Assembly: GCA_019925095.2 (NCBI GenBank)
Contig: CM034390.1
Location: 2,157,501-2,221,500 of the forward strand
From: Dendrolimus kikuchii
Taxonomy: Eukaryota > Arthropoda > Insecta > Lepidoptera > Lasiocampidae
Reading direction: 5' to 3'
DNA: 64,000 bases
This document shows positions 25,837 to 31,803 of the stretch, in pieces. The notes beneath the pieces were generated by a model, which was not told the origin of the DNA, did no database searches, and saw only the letters and a program-made list of their open reading frames with translations. The position numbers and the translations under genes were made by a program. Each line of letters starts with the position of its first letter. Position 1 is the first letter of the stretch.

Positions 25837-28800
25837 AAATATAATTATCTATATAGTAAATATCACCGCACCGTACTCATTATGATTATTTATTATGGAC
25901 CATCAACAGGAGACACATCGTATACATCCGTCTTAAATCTAAACAATGCTCATGCTAAATATGTATACTCGGTACTTATAGGTAGTCACGTCATGCATTA
26001 TGTATTATTTTATAAAATGTCAATTGAAATGTTAAATTTGGGTTATTTGCATATCAAAACATTATTTAAACAATAAACGAAACACACTTAATCTATCTGG
26101 GACATTATTTTAAAGAATGTATGAAGACTGTCATTAAATATATCGAGGTCTTTAGATTTGTCAACATATGAATTGTCCACACGTGATATTCTAGCTATTG
26201 GTGAATATTTTCCAAGATTAATTTTAAATGATCAATTTGATCGTGTACTAGCAGAAGGTGATGTCAGGAGTCTTAAGAACAGACGAGCGTGCATGACAAG
26301 AGCTATGAATGTCAAAGAAGCAAGTGAGGTGTGTAAGAATAAGCCTGAATGGCGCTCTGTTGTTCGTGCCTACCCCGCAAGGGAACTGGCGTGAAGTTAT
26401 GTATATATGTAATTTTAAATCGTTTTGTCTTAAATATTGGACAGGAGTGACGAGGAGGCTTGCGAAGAATAATCAAATCAAACAGTTCAAATAGTTGTGG
26501 ACTGTCTATGTCACTGTGTAATAGTTTATAAAATGTCAATTTAAATAACAGAATTGGGTTATTTGCATATCATATCCGTGCAGGAACGGAGAAAGAGTAC
26601 ACACTTAATGCGGCCGGGTGACCTTATCGTAAAGAATGCAACAAAACTGTCATTACCCACAGCCAGGTGGTAGGGTTTTTGACCGACTGGATGGTCTACC
26701 CCTGGTCTTCTAGCTATTGCCGCCTATTTTCCAGCCTTAATGTTAATGTTCCGGCATTGATCGTGTACTAGCGTGTAAATTTCTGTATAAACTATTACAC
26801 AGTGACATAGACAGTCCACAACTATTTGAACTGTTGTTGCAAATGTCCATAGGCGACGGTAACCGCTTTCCATCAAGTGGGCCGTCTGACTGTCTGCTAA
26901 ACTTCCGCAATAAAAAAAATCAAGGACATACATACATACATAACTTCACGCCAGTTCCCTTGCGGGGTAGGCACGAACAACAGAGCGCCATTCAGGCTTA
27001 TTCTTACACACCTCACTTGCTTCTTTGACATTCATAACTCTTGTCATGCACGCTCATCTGTTCTTAAGGCTCCTGACATCACCTTCTGCTAGTACACGAT
27101 CAATTTGATCATGGAAGGTGTGTCGTGGCCTTCCACGACTTCTGCATCCATCCACTTTTGCATTGTATATCTGTTTAGTCATTCTTTCATCATGCATTCT
27201 TTCCACATGCCCGAAACACCGGAACATTCCTTTCCTTACCTTCACCCCGACACTCTCTTTCAGACCAACTCTCTTTCTTACTTCGGTATTACATTCGGTA
27301 TTAAAATCAAGGACAGATCATTTAAATTTGAGAGTTTGCATCTGAAAAGGTTTACGCTTATTCATATAACGAAACGAAATCCTGAGTGTCGAACAAGTCT
27401 CCTTTGCATATTTTCAATTCTATTCTTATAAACCCCATAATGAGCCGTCCACACCTGACAACAATATCAAGTTTACTTCTGGCATAAATGTCGTTTGGTA
27501 ACATTATTGTAGAAAGTTTTGTAAATTCTTTCCCCTTAAAATAAAACCTAATGACTTTAAACGCAGCACTTATAATATTATCTGTGTGTCGATTGAAACG
27601 TAGTCCGCTATCAATCTGAATTCCAAGGTCTCGCACATCATTCACTTGAGCTATTGTGTTTCCTAAAATAGTATGACTATTCGGCTGTTTCATTCGTTTA
27701 TTATTTAGTTGTATTTAAGGATATACGATTATTATTACACCATAATTCAAAATTTTGTAAGTCGTGCTGTAGTAACTCTACATCAGACGAATTACCTAAT
27801 GTTTTTGTATATTTAAGATCCTCACCAAAGATATAAGCTCAAAAGAGACAAAATGACTCTGGCAAGTCATTTACAAATAAGTTAAAAAAGAGTGGCACAA
27901 GGTTGGAACCCTGAGGTACACCGGAAGTGGAAATTATGGTATCAGACTGAAAGCCATCTATAACTACTTTAAACGGTCTATCGCTTAAATAGGACTTATA
28001 CCATTTCAAGAGTGAGCCAGATATTCCGAAAGAGTTCAATTTAACCATGATAATTTCACGGTTTACTTTGTCAAAGGCCTTCGAAAAATCTGTATATGTT
28101 GCATCTACTGGAATATTACTATCCGCTGACTGGATTAGGTCCAGGCTGGATTAGGTAGATGATCACCAAATAGAAGATATGTTGAAGAAAGGCCAACTTC
28201 AAATAAATGAGTATGTAGATATGAAGAGAATAATGAAATTTCATGAAGCAAAAAGTATTTGTTAGGATCGTAGTAAGTGGAGATTCATTATCTCTGCTTA
28301 CCCCAATGGGAAACAGGCGTGTCAAAATGTATGGATATTACCAAAAACCGTGGTAGCTTAGTGGTCAACGCAATCGCCTCTCAAACTCTCGCGACGGCCT
28401 CTGTGGTTGAGCGGGTTAAGTCTTAGCCGGCCGAACTCACTGAAACTTAGATGCTCCGGGTTCGATTCCTAGCACGGCAAATTTCGGAAACGATATTTCT
28501 GTTATTATCTATGGTCTGGGTGTCTGCGATCGGCCCCAGAGTAATCCTTTGTATAATACCCATAATCTTGTGTTATAACATAACTATAATTTGCTTAGCT
28601 TGAGGATATAAAATGTGTTTGTATGCCGATTTAAAAATAAAACTCAAATGTCGCAGGCTCAAATCTTGGCCGAAAAAGCATGCACATTTCTGGGCAGTTT
28701 TCTGACCTAATGTGTAATATTGTTATGATTATCACGTGCTGACGCTGACGGAAACGTGATGATGAAACATATCGAGATAACCGATTATCCAAATCCGCTT

Positions 28801-31615
28801 TGAACAAGCGCGGCGGGTATTTTTTTTAGTGCAGGAGTTCAGCAGACAGGCAGACGGCCCACTTGATGGAAAGCGGTTACCATCGCCTATGGACATTTGC
28901 AACACCAAAGTGGCTACAAATGCTCTGCTGCTCTCTTAAGGGAGACCGGAACCTGGTCACCAATGCCGGAACACAACTCAAGATTGTTATGGCGACATAC
29001 TTTAGACCAGGGGTGGTAGCCATCCAGTCGGGCAAATGCCCTACCACCTGGCTGTGGGTTGTTAAGTCGCCTCTTACGACAGGCCGCCCGGCCGCAGGAA
29101 ATTGTATTCTTTCTCCGTTCCTGCACGGATAAAAGTAACGGAGTATACTGTCCGTTCCCCTAAGAATTGAGGAGCCTGAGCCCAGCGGTGGGACGTTTAT
29201 GGAATGTTATTATGTTTAATACCAGAGTTTTCCTCGCGGGTTTCAACCCTAGGTACTATTTCTACTATACTTACATAAAAACGTAATTATGTTATATACA
29301 TAGGGTTCAAATACAGCTGCTAACTGGATATGGCTATTTTCAGGACTAATTATGCAGGATTCGAAAAGTAGATACAGACACATGCCGATATTGCGAAAAA
29401 GTGGACACCGCGGCACATACTATTTTAGAATACGCATGATGGGAAGAGCCGAGAAGAACAGCCCAGAGAAATTTTGGTGCCAACATAACAGCAACTACAA
29501 TCTTATACTCTTATACTAATATATAAAGCTGAATTTTTTTTTTATTTGAACGCGCTAATCTCAGAAACTACTGGTCTGATTTGAAAAATTCTTTCAGTGT
29601 TAGATAGCCCATTTATCTAGGAAGGCTATAGGCTATATATCATCACGCTAAGACCAATAGGAGCGGAGCACCAATGAAAAAAATTTCAAAATCGGGGGGG
29701 ATTTTTAAACTTACTTTTTTTATTATTCCACGCGGACGAAGTCGCGGGCAGAAGCTAGTGTTGGATGTAATGTATAGGAATGAAGAAACTTGGGACAATG
29801 TCAGCAGCCTGATGACCAAAATTGTGTCCAAAATGGCTCGTGAAGAAAGAGAAATAAAAAATTGCCCTCTTCCTCGGTACAGCGAAGTAATGTCTAACGA
29901 AAAATCACTCCAGTGCGAGGTTGAATTAAAAAAAAATGTGTGTGTGCAGCTCACACACAGTATAAGTGAAACAAAGTGTGAGAAGGGGTGGAAGGGATTC
30001 TAAATTTCGTGACGTCACATTTCATATAAGCTTTAAAACACGAAATTTTAAGTATTACCGAAAAACTATCTATGATCATAGTGTTTAAATTATTAAATAC
30101 TAGCGGCCTGGCGCGGTTTCACCCGCGATCTGTCCGTCCCGTGGTATATAGCGTCATGTTACATAGCCTATGACACTCCCTGTTAACGTAGCTTTCGAAC
30201 AGTAGAAGAATTTTTAAAATCGGTTTAGTAGATCCAGAGATTACCCAATTACAACGTCACAAACTCACAAACTTTACCTCTTTATAATTAAGTATAGATA
30301 ATGTATTCTATCTCATTCTCTTGCGGGCTTAATCCTTTAGATTTGTATTTATCTCTTTTTAGTGTCGCTTTTTCGTTTCATCGAGTTTCAAATCACAATG
30401 ATGATGAGTTTCATTTCAAAAAGTTTTATATATAAATTTTGTGTTAAAGTGAAAAATTATGTAACAGTGAAAGCCGCTTAAAAATCCTTTGGGTTTAGGA
30501 GAAGTAGCGAATGTACAGACAGACAGACAGACAGACGCGAAAAGTGACTTTTGTTTCCCATGGGGCTACCCTCATGGGATGGCAGAGACAATACTAGTTA
30601 CCAGCCTGACCTGATCTTTTCCTGTAACTACTAGCATTGACCGCTTATCACATACCTACTTACGACTGTTGTACTTCTTTATACAACTGAATACTACGTC
30701 ATACATACTGATTTAAACAACAAAGTCAATGATCCCAACTTAAATTTAACTGGTCATTATCTTACTCTGAGTAGGGAATAAGACATATTCTTACAAAATA
30801 GACGCAGAATCTTTTTTCATGCTTAATTTAGGTGATGTCAGGAGCCTTAAGAACAGACGAGCTTGCATGACAAGAGTTATGAATGTCAAAGAGGCAAGTG
30901 AGGTGTGTAAGAATAAGCCTAAATGGCACTCTGTTGTTCGTGCCTACCCCGCAAGGGAACTGGCGTGAAGTTATGTATGTATGTATGTATGTATGTAATT
31001 TAGCATAGAATTTAGTAGATACAAAATTATCTTCTATAGTAAATTTAGACGCGAGTTCGTTACGTAACTTTTGAACTTGGGAACTTAACATTACATGACC
31101 TAAATATCTATTTTTGTGGACAGTGTAAACATCAATTACTACATCATTGGCGACTTCCCACCAAAATTAATTATTACCAATTATAGCTATTTCAAATTTT
31201 ATAAAATTAAAAATTCGGACGTGTTTCACATAAACTATGCTGCTAAGTACATATTTTAGTAATTCTTTTTTAATTGTTATATTATAAGCTCTGTTATCTT
31301 TTTTATTTTAAATAAAATTAAATATTCTGACAGAATCGCTTCTCAAATGCGCTGTCATTTTTTAATGTTACCACTGTCTCGATTTGGTTTAATGTTTAAT
31401 AATATTTTTTTAAATATACCTAAATATAATTTTAATAGATATAATTGATATGGATTAAAATAAAGTAAATTTTACTCACCCCAGCTGGATCCCGTGCGGC
31501 CCAAGAATTGTCCGGTTTCGGAGTTCCACAGGAATATTCTGAGGGCCTCCCATTTCCCTAGGTCTGGTGGCGGTGAGTAATATTGTTCAGTTACAACCTT
31601 TGTCTTGTCAGCCAT
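2591..31615 (-). CDS. nrv: Na+/K+-transporting ATPase subunit beta (nervana family), complete, 7 exons
   Basis: Join of 31480-31615, 7681-7821, 5286-5405, 4646-4839, 3768-3857, 3324-3507 and 2591-2700 (minus strand) gives 975 nt, or 324 residues plus stop, the usual size for this family. It is a type II membrane glycoprotein that assembles with the Na+,K+-ATPase alpha subunit for folding and plasma-membrane delivery. Seen in the sequence: a short cytosolic N-terminus with GRTGSSW before a single transmembrane helix (about 48-71), the [15 protein letters not shown] block, and NWT and NNT glycosylation sequons. Six ectodomain cysteines are present (VPC, QVC, NPC, GPC, VSC, IEC), as expected for three disulfides. 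The FPSYYYPF motif and the C-terminal [12 protein letters not shown]...[11 protein letters not shown] are also clear. Every junction has GT/AG and keeps phase. The first intron is about 23.7 kb and filled with mobile elements. Which nervana paralogue it is cannot be told without a tree. Confidence 0.95.
3324..3507 (-). CDS. nrv: Beta subunit exon 6
   Basis: Acceptor TTTTCCAG, donor GTAAGT. It encodes 61 codons starting [15 protein letters not shown] and ending VLFEKPR plus one base. It carries the FPSYYYPF block and the fifth conserved cysteine. The open frame continues past the donor to 3154, but that extension (SKYYFPSGI...) is intron read-through, not family sequence. Confidence 0.95.
3768..3857 (-). 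CDS. nrv: Beta subunit exon 5
   Basis: Ninety bases, phase 0 at both ends, acceptor TTCTAG and donor GTACGT. It encodes 30 residues starting [16 protein letters not shown], with two N-glycosylation sequons (NWT, NNT) and an acidic PEDLK stretch typical of the ectodomain. Confidence 0.93.
3977..4346. mobile_element. MITE copy 2 in intron 4, with CRE motif
   Basis: A 370-bp element with terminal inverted repeats of about 22 bp: left CGTTCCATTAGGGACTCAC, right (reverse complement) CGTTCCATTAGTAACTCAC. It shares its interior with 615-948, including TGACGTCA at 4246-4253. It sits in the short intron between exons 4 and 5 of the beta subunit gene. Confidence 0.75.
4646..4839 (-). CDS. nrv: Beta subunit exon 4
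   Basis: Acceptor TTTCTAG, donor GTTCGT. It enters in phase 1 and leaves in phase 0. It encodes [18 protein letters not shown], then four ectodomain cysteines (PCNP, QVCDVP, NPCTP, GPCVF) and ends LKLNK. Confidence 0.93.
5286..5405 (-). CDS. nrv: Beta subunit exon 3
   Basis: Acceptor GTGTGCAG, donor GTATGT, 120 nt. It encodes [20 protein letters not shown] and ends VIDDFLG. This is the membrane-proximal ectodomain. Exon 2 ends with the G of the shared Gly codon. Confidence 0.94.
5640..5800 (+). mobile_element. Helitron relic (Lep1-like)
   Basis: Shares the phrases GTGGGTCCC...GGATGGTTTA, AATTGGGCCCAGTAGGTGG and CAACGTCTGCCCG with the better preserved Helitrons at 15073-15489 and 25479-25802. 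The ends are too decayed to define. Confidence 0.45.
5976..6540 (-). repeat. Unclassified 560-bp repeat, copy 1 (inverted relative to 62673-63222)
   Basis: This stretch and 62673-63222 are diverged copies in opposite orientation. Shared landmarks include GTCTTTGTAGACCACGG, AAATTTAATGT, TGTCTACACCATATA, AGCCCCGGC and GCACGGAGGCGGGGGCC. Family and coding capacity were not recognised. Confidence 0.65.
6640..7032 (+). mobile_element. Helitron relic ending CTAG
   Basis: Contains AACTCGAGAACGGCTGAAC near the left and ends TTTGCCGGGTCAGCTAG followed by T, the 3' form seen in other Lep1-like elements here. The interior contains duplicated TTGATGTTCGTCCCGTCGTT blocks. Confidence 0.55.
7240..7450. repeat. 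Unclassified repeat shared with 59395-59610 and 23230-23370
   Basis: Landmarks TTGAAGGTC.TACATA, CTTCCTATTCTA and GAAACT.CCCAGCAACACG recur at the other two sites with similar spacing. No ends or coding frame were recognised. Confidence 0.5.
7681..7821 (-). CDS. nrv: Beta subunit exon 2 (transmembrane helix)
   Basis: Acceptor TTCACAG, donor GTAAAT, 141 nt. It completes the Ala codon begun in exon 1 and encodes [17 protein letters not shown]..., the single membrane helix, then [20 protein letters not shown]. The same intron position follows exon 1 of the second beta gene at 58503. Confidence 0.95.
7911..8197 (+). mobile_element. Helitron, Lep1-like
   Basis: Begins TCTGTACTAATACTG after A and ends GCCGGGTACAACTAG before T, the A/T insertion and TC...CTAG ends of Helitrons. 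It is non-autonomous. The interior has GGTAGGTGGCACTGGAATC, shared with other copies. Confidence 0.7.
8495..8560 (-). mobile_element. LINE-K 3'-end fragment
   Basis: Contains CTTATCGCTCAAAGCGAT, a decayed form of the ATCGCTTTTTAGCGAT hairpin that marks the 3' UTR of the LINE family at 11000-11172. Confidence 0.45.
8668..8880 (-). mobile_element. Helitron, Lep1-like, minus orientation
   Basis: On the minus strand it ends CAACGTCTGCCGGGACAGCTAG before T. Interior GGACCCGGTAGGTGGCGCTG and CAAATCGGTCCAGTCGTTTA are shared with the element at 36765-36925. Confidence 0.65.
8985..9340 (-). pseudogene. Decayed LINE reverse-transcriptase C-terminus (CR1/Jockey-like)
   Basis: Across frames the minus strand reads [19 protein letters not shown], later [13 protein letters not shown] and [10 protein letters not shown], the pattern of the C-terminal tail of this LINE type. 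Stops and shifts interrupt it. The element at 36546-36669 carries the same NSFTV..ELWNAL phrase. Confidence 0.55.
9489..10020 (-). mobile_element. LINE-A 3' end (RT C-terminus)
   Basis: 5'-truncated copy. The minus strand reads [38 protein letters not shown] and ends YPARELV. It is followed by a stop and a (TATG)n tail at 9489-9508. This is the C-terminal domain of a non-LTR reverse transcriptase. The truncated end abuts a (TA)n run. Confidence 0.85.
10021..10094. repeat. (TA)37 microsatellite at a LINE-A/SINE-B junction
   Basis: Uninterrupted AT dinucleotides fill the space between the truncated end of LINE-A and the A-rich tail of SINE-B, as if one element inserted at or seeded the repeat. 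Confidence 0.95.
10095..10400 (-). mobile_element. SINE-B copy 2
   Basis: Full-length copy with all family landmarks (TTAAGGGA...CTGG, GCCGGAACACAACTC, TTCCTGCACGGAT). Confidence 0.8.
10880..11172 (+). mobile_element. LINE-K 3' end: RT tail, hairpin 3' UTR and ATCT tail
   Basis: Encodes a tail [20 protein letters not shown] typical of CR1/Jockey-like reverse transcriptases. Then comes the 3' UTR with GGTTGTCTGGAAGAGATCGC, the ATCGCTTTTTAGCGAT hairpin, AATAAAGTG and a short TATC tail. Other copies lie at 36957, 42072 and 47343. Confidence 0.7.
11300..11918 (+). mobile_element. LINE-A 3' end, long copy
   Basis: Open frame 11314-11895 begins inside the domain ([19 protein letters not shown]) and runs through [19 protein letters not shown] to YPARELA and a stop, followed by GAAGT(TATG)n. 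Compared with 9489-10020 it lacks the HDER residues after VERM. It is 5'-truncated, so the catalytic FADD region is absent. Confidence 0.88.
12105..12330 (-). pseudogene. LINE-G RT C-terminal fragment
   Basis: The minus strand reads [20 protein letters not shown], then [14 protein letters not shown], the C-terminal signature also seen at 15555-15795 and 45812-46003. This is a 3'-end fragment of a non-LTR element whose clade is not assigned. Confidence 0.65.
12660..13000 (-). repeat. GC-rich repeat with T-run head
   Basis: A stretch of 340 bp, far more GC-rich than its surroundings, preceded by a T-run at about 12659. This suggests a retroposed copy on the minus strand with an A tail. No reading frame was recognised. 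Confidence 0.35.
13132..14060 (-). mobile_element. pogo/Tigger-like DNA transposon fossil
   Basis: The left end CAGTCAAACCTGGATAAGTG is a pogo/Tigger-type terminal repeat. On the minus strand at about 13780-13905 the frame [20 protein letters not shown] matches the N-terminal helix-turn-helix of pogo/CENP-B-type transposases and then stops. The right terminal repeat was not found, and a SINE-E begins at 14066. A SINE-D interrupts the interior at 13348-13641. Confidence 0.65.
13348..13641 (-). mobile_element. SINE-D copy 1 with 17-bp TSD
   Basis: Flanked by a perfect direct repeat TATTTATTGAAATAATA (13331-13347 and 13642-13658). On the minus strand the head is tRNA-like, with A box GTGGTAGCGTAATGG and a B-box-like AGGATCGAACC region on the plus strand. 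The tail carries the phrase GCCCAGCAGTGGGACATTTA. Confidence 0.9.
14066..14300 (+). mobile_element. SINE-E copy 1 (tRNA-like head, ATT tail)
   Basis: Begins GACGGCCTCTGTGGTTGAGC (A-box-like) with GGTTCGATTCC (B box) about 50 bp later, then TCTATGGTCTGGGTGTCTG-type body and an (ATT)n tail. The same structure is at 28385-28640. It is not a tRNA gene because it lacks an acceptor stem pairing and has a long unrelated body. Confidence 0.75.
14344..14573 (-). mobile_element. LINE-A 3' end, short
   Basis: The minus strand reads [20 protein letters not shown] to YHARELA with a TATG tail. It is truncated at 14573 where SINE-B copy 3 begins nearby. Confidence 0.85.
14612..14905 (+). mobile_element. 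SINE-B copy 3, diverged
   Basis: Recognisable body (GGCTACCACCCCTGGTC, TTCCGGCATCAGTGG, AATGTCCATAGGC) ending in CAGC plus an A-run. About a quarter of positions appear changed relative to the younger copies. Confidence 0.65.
15073..15489 (+). mobile_element. Helitron, Lep1-like
   Basis: Starts TCTTAATATATAAAATTCTC after A and ends CTGCCGGGTACAGCTAG before T. CTCCGAAACGGCTGAACCG and the AACGTCTGCCGGG 3' block are family landmarks. It is non-autonomous. Confidence 0.78.
15555..15830 (+). pseudogene. LINE-G RT C-terminus
   Basis: Reads [20 protein letters not shown], then [20 protein letters not shown] and ending [11 protein letters not shown] with a stop. This is the C-terminal domain of a non-LTR reverse transcriptase of the type known for its VETLGPW...QRGNA signature. 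It is 5'-truncated. Confidence 0.72.
16217..16329 (+). mobile_element. LINE-A 3' end, very short
   Basis: Only the last codons ([20 protein letters not shown] to stop) and the (TATG)n tail remain. Confidence 0.8.
16805..17012. mobile_element. MITE, 208 bp with perfect 16-bp TIRs
   Basis: AGGGCCGCTTGCATAA at 16805-16820 is the exact reverse complement of 16997-17012. The interior repeats AATACGTTTT in both directions. No coding capacity. No convincing target duplication was seen. Confidence 0.8.
17292..17564 (+). mobile_element. SINE-B copy 4
   Basis: Starts ATCCGTGCAGGAAG and ends in CTGTAATAAACAAAAAAAA. It has an internal loss of about 35 bp around GCCACACCACCCC. Confidence 0.75.
17637..18077. 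mobile_element. hAT-like non-autonomous element with 8-bp TSD
   Basis: Termini CAGTGCCGTAAATAG and CTATTTACGGCACTG are exact inverted repeats. Flanks AGTACACA (17629-17636) and AGTGCACA (18078-18085) match at 7 of 8 positions, the hAT target size. No transposase was recognised. Confidence 0.8.
18086..18625 (-). pseudogene. mariner transposase fossil
   Basis: The minus strand reads [20 protein letters not shown], then [13 protein letters not shown], later [13 protein letters not shown] followed by a stop where the family has Trp, and [15 protein letters not shown] contains the first catalytic Asp region of mariner. Several stops and shifts make it non-functional. Confidence 0.75.
18730..19044 (-). 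mobile_element. SINE-C copy 1 with 14-bp TSD
   Basis: Flanked by AATTCCATGTTTAT at 18716-18729 and 19045-19058. On the minus strand it begins TTTTTGGCGGGAGC and ends AAACCTAAATAAA. Length about 315 bp. An E2F-like motif TTTGGCGGGA lies at its 5' end. Confidence 0.9.
19059..19935. other. Intron 1 sequence with no recognised feature
   Basis: AT-rich DNA with short A and T runs. No coding segment, element end or repeat family was recognised. Confidence 0.5.
19948..20220 (-). mobile_element. SINE-C copy 2, internally shortened
   Basis: Flanks CGTAAATAGTTT (19936-19947) and CGTAAATACTTT (20221-20232) match at 11 of 12. It lacks about 50 bp of the body present in copies 1, 3 and 4, a deletion shared in form with copy 5. 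Confidence 0.88.
20671..21735 (+). pseudogene. RTE-like reverse transcriptase, core domain
   Basis: A 354-residue open frame. Visible motifs: [34 protein letters not shown], the first catalytic Asp in [26 protein letters not shown], and the catalytic pair in [12 protein letters not shown], then MNLDKTKVM. The active-site residues are intact, but the frame ends early at VNVDG. The downstream C-terminal part continues in another frame from 21728, so a frameshift separates them. Confidence 0.88.
21728..22325 (+). pseudogene. RTE-like RT C-terminal domain, frameshifted with in-frame stop
   Basis: Starts [20 protein letters not shown] and runs through [12 protein letters not shown] and [14 protein letters not shown] to a TGA at 22142-22144. 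The same frame then continues [20 protein letters not shown] and [15 protein letters not shown], ending VQQWTESG before the GAA tail. One nonsense change plus one frameshift. Confidence 0.82.
22970..23380. repeat. GC-rich unclassified repeat region
   Basis: Contains a palindrome-like GCGAAGCGAAGGCGCTCGAG stretch, and AAGAAACTTCCCAGCAACAC, shared with 7240-7450 and 59395-59610. Family unknown. Confidence 0.4.
23922..23972 (+). mobile_element. GAT-tailed LINE 3' fragment
   Basis: GCTCCGAACGGAACCGGAAT, then TTGACGCTGG followed by (GATGAT)n, is the extreme 3' end of the LINE at 46424-47056. Confidence 0.65.
24110..24145 (+). mobile_element. Helitron 3' end only
   Basis: AAGTCGCGGGTACAGCTAG followed by T is a typical Lep1-like 3' terminus. 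The 5' part was not traced. Confidence 0.5.
24150..24295 (-). mobile_element. SINE-E copy 3, partial
   Basis: On the minus strand it starts CCTCTGTGGCTGAGTGAG with B box GGGTTCGAATCCCGGC and continues into the family body with decay. It looks like a tRNA at first sight. Confidence 0.6.
24683..24994 (-). mobile_element. SINE-B copy 5
   Basis: Full-length, well preserved copy with an eight-base T-run as tail complement. Confidence 0.82.
25479..25802 (+). mobile_element. Helitron, Lep1-like
   Basis: Starts TCTTATATATATAAAAGA after A and ends AACGTCTGCCGGGGCCGCTAG before T. It carries two GGTAG(A/G)TGGCGCTG blocks. Confidence 0.8.
26230..26408 (+). mobile_element. LINE-A 3' end
   Basis: [20 protein letters not shown] to YPARELA, stop, then ATGTATATATG. 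Confidence 0.85.
26481..26530 (+). repeat. Left arm of a perfect 50-bp inverted repeat
   Basis: Exact reverse complement of 26786-26835. The right arm lies inside a SINE-B copy, so the repeat is a rearrangement scar rather than a transposon terminus. Confidence 0.9.
26574..26921 (+). mobile_element. SINE-B copy 6, split by filler DNA
   Basis: The 5' part (ATCCGTGCAGG... to TTCCGGCATTGA) and 3' part (TTGCAAATGTCCATAGGCGA to A-run) are SINE-B. Between them lie GATCGTGTACTAG, matching LINE-A, and the 50-bp inverted copy of flanking DNA at 26786-26835. Confidence 0.75.
26928..27295 (-). mobile_element. LINE-A 3' end
   Basis: From [16 protein letters not shown] to YPARELA on the minus strand with tail at 26930-26940. 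There is one stop where an Arg codon (CGA to TGA) has changed near 27055. Confidence 0.85.
27358..28330 (-). pseudogene. Jockey/CR1-like LINE reverse transcriptase fragment
   Basis: At 27839-28048 the minus strand reads [20 protein letters not shown], then [20 protein letters not shown], the SGVPQGS motif of reverse transcriptases. Further 3', at 27358-27693, it reads [20 protein letters not shown] and [12 protein letters not shown]. Frameshifts separate the parts. Confidence 0.78.
28394..28640 (+). mobile_element. SINE-E copy 2 nested in SINE-D
   Basis: GACGGCCTCTGTGGTTGAGC, then GGTTCGATTCCTAGC, to AAAATGTGTTTGTATGCCG. Flanking CTCAAACTCTCGC and CTCAAATGTCGC resemble a TSD. Confidence 0.78.
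28821..29130 (-). mobile_element. SINE-B copy 7 nested in SINE-D
   Basis: Full-length copy that splits the SINE-D phrase GGCGGGTAT / ACTGTCCGTTCC. This order shows SINE-B inserted after SINE-D. Confidence 0.82.
29360..29495 (+). pseudogene. R1-type LINE zinc-knuckle remnant
   Basis: Reads [20 protein letters not shown], stop, [11 protein letters not shown]. The CRYC...H...W pattern is the C-terminal CCHC of R1/Jockey-like reverse transcriptases. The last Cys is replaced. Confidence 0.6.
29501..29758 (+). mobile_element. Helitron, second subfamily
   Basis: TCTTATAC...TAATATATAAAGCTG start and GTCGCGGGCAGAAGCTAG end before T. Shares GATAGCCCATTTATC with 39224-39417. Confidence 0.72.
30100..30298 (-). 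mobile_element. Helitron, third subfamily
   Basis: The minus strand starts TCTATACTTAATTATAAAGA and ends CCGCGCCAGGCCGCTAG. The same family flanks LINE-A at 50544 and 51640. Confidence 0.7.
30832..30997 (+). mobile_element. LINE-A 3' end with long TATG tail
   Basis: [20 protein letters not shown] to stop, followed by five TATG units. Confidence 0.85.
31480..31615 (-). CDS. nrv: Beta subunit exon 1 (start codon)
   Basis: ATG at 31613-31615 in the context TCAACATGGC. It encodes [20 protein letters not shown], then [20 protein letters not shown] and TGSSW, ending with the first base of the Ala codon at donor GTGAGT. No upstream ATG in frame is needed. The N-terminus is cytosolic. Confidence 0.95.
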
Positions 31616-31800
31616 GTTGACACGCCAAGCCAGACTGCGGAGTGCGGATGGGAATCGATCTGCCGGCGCTTCGCCCCTGTGCCGTCCCCCCTCCCCCCGG
31701 ACCCGGCCCCTCCCTCGCCTTATACTACCCCAGCAACCCCTGCGCTCCCTTTACGTAACGATTACGTAACATGCGCGCGCAGATTTTAGAGCTACATTGA
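31616..31800 (-). promoter_or_regulatory. GC-rich 5' region of the beta subunit gene with paired TTACGTAA boxes
   Basis: The 185 bp upstream of the ATG are GC- and CpG-rich within AT-rich DNA and contain GTATAAGG on the minus strand as a weak TATA candidate. Two TTACGTAA palindromes lie at 31751-31758 and 31762-31769. TTACGTAA is a known site for PAR-bZIP/E4BP4-type factors (Vrille, Pdp1 in insects). The start site is not determined. Confidence 0.5.
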
Positions 31801-31803
31801 CCT

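Larger units (their letters stand above)
28349..29215 (+). mobile_element. SINE-D copy 2, interrupted twice
   Basis: The head CGTGGTAGCTTAGTGGTCAA lies at 28350-28369, the body resumes at about 28648 (CTCAAATCTTGGCC...) and again at about 29131 (ACTGTCCGTTCCC...GCCCAGCGGTGGGACG). SINE-E occupies 28394-28640 and SINE-B 28821-29130. Confidence 0.8.

Noticed and set aside
28350..28390. tRNA-like sequence GTGGTAGCTTAGTGG
   Set aside because: It is the head of SINE-D. No acceptor-stem pairing, and the body continues into SINE sequence.
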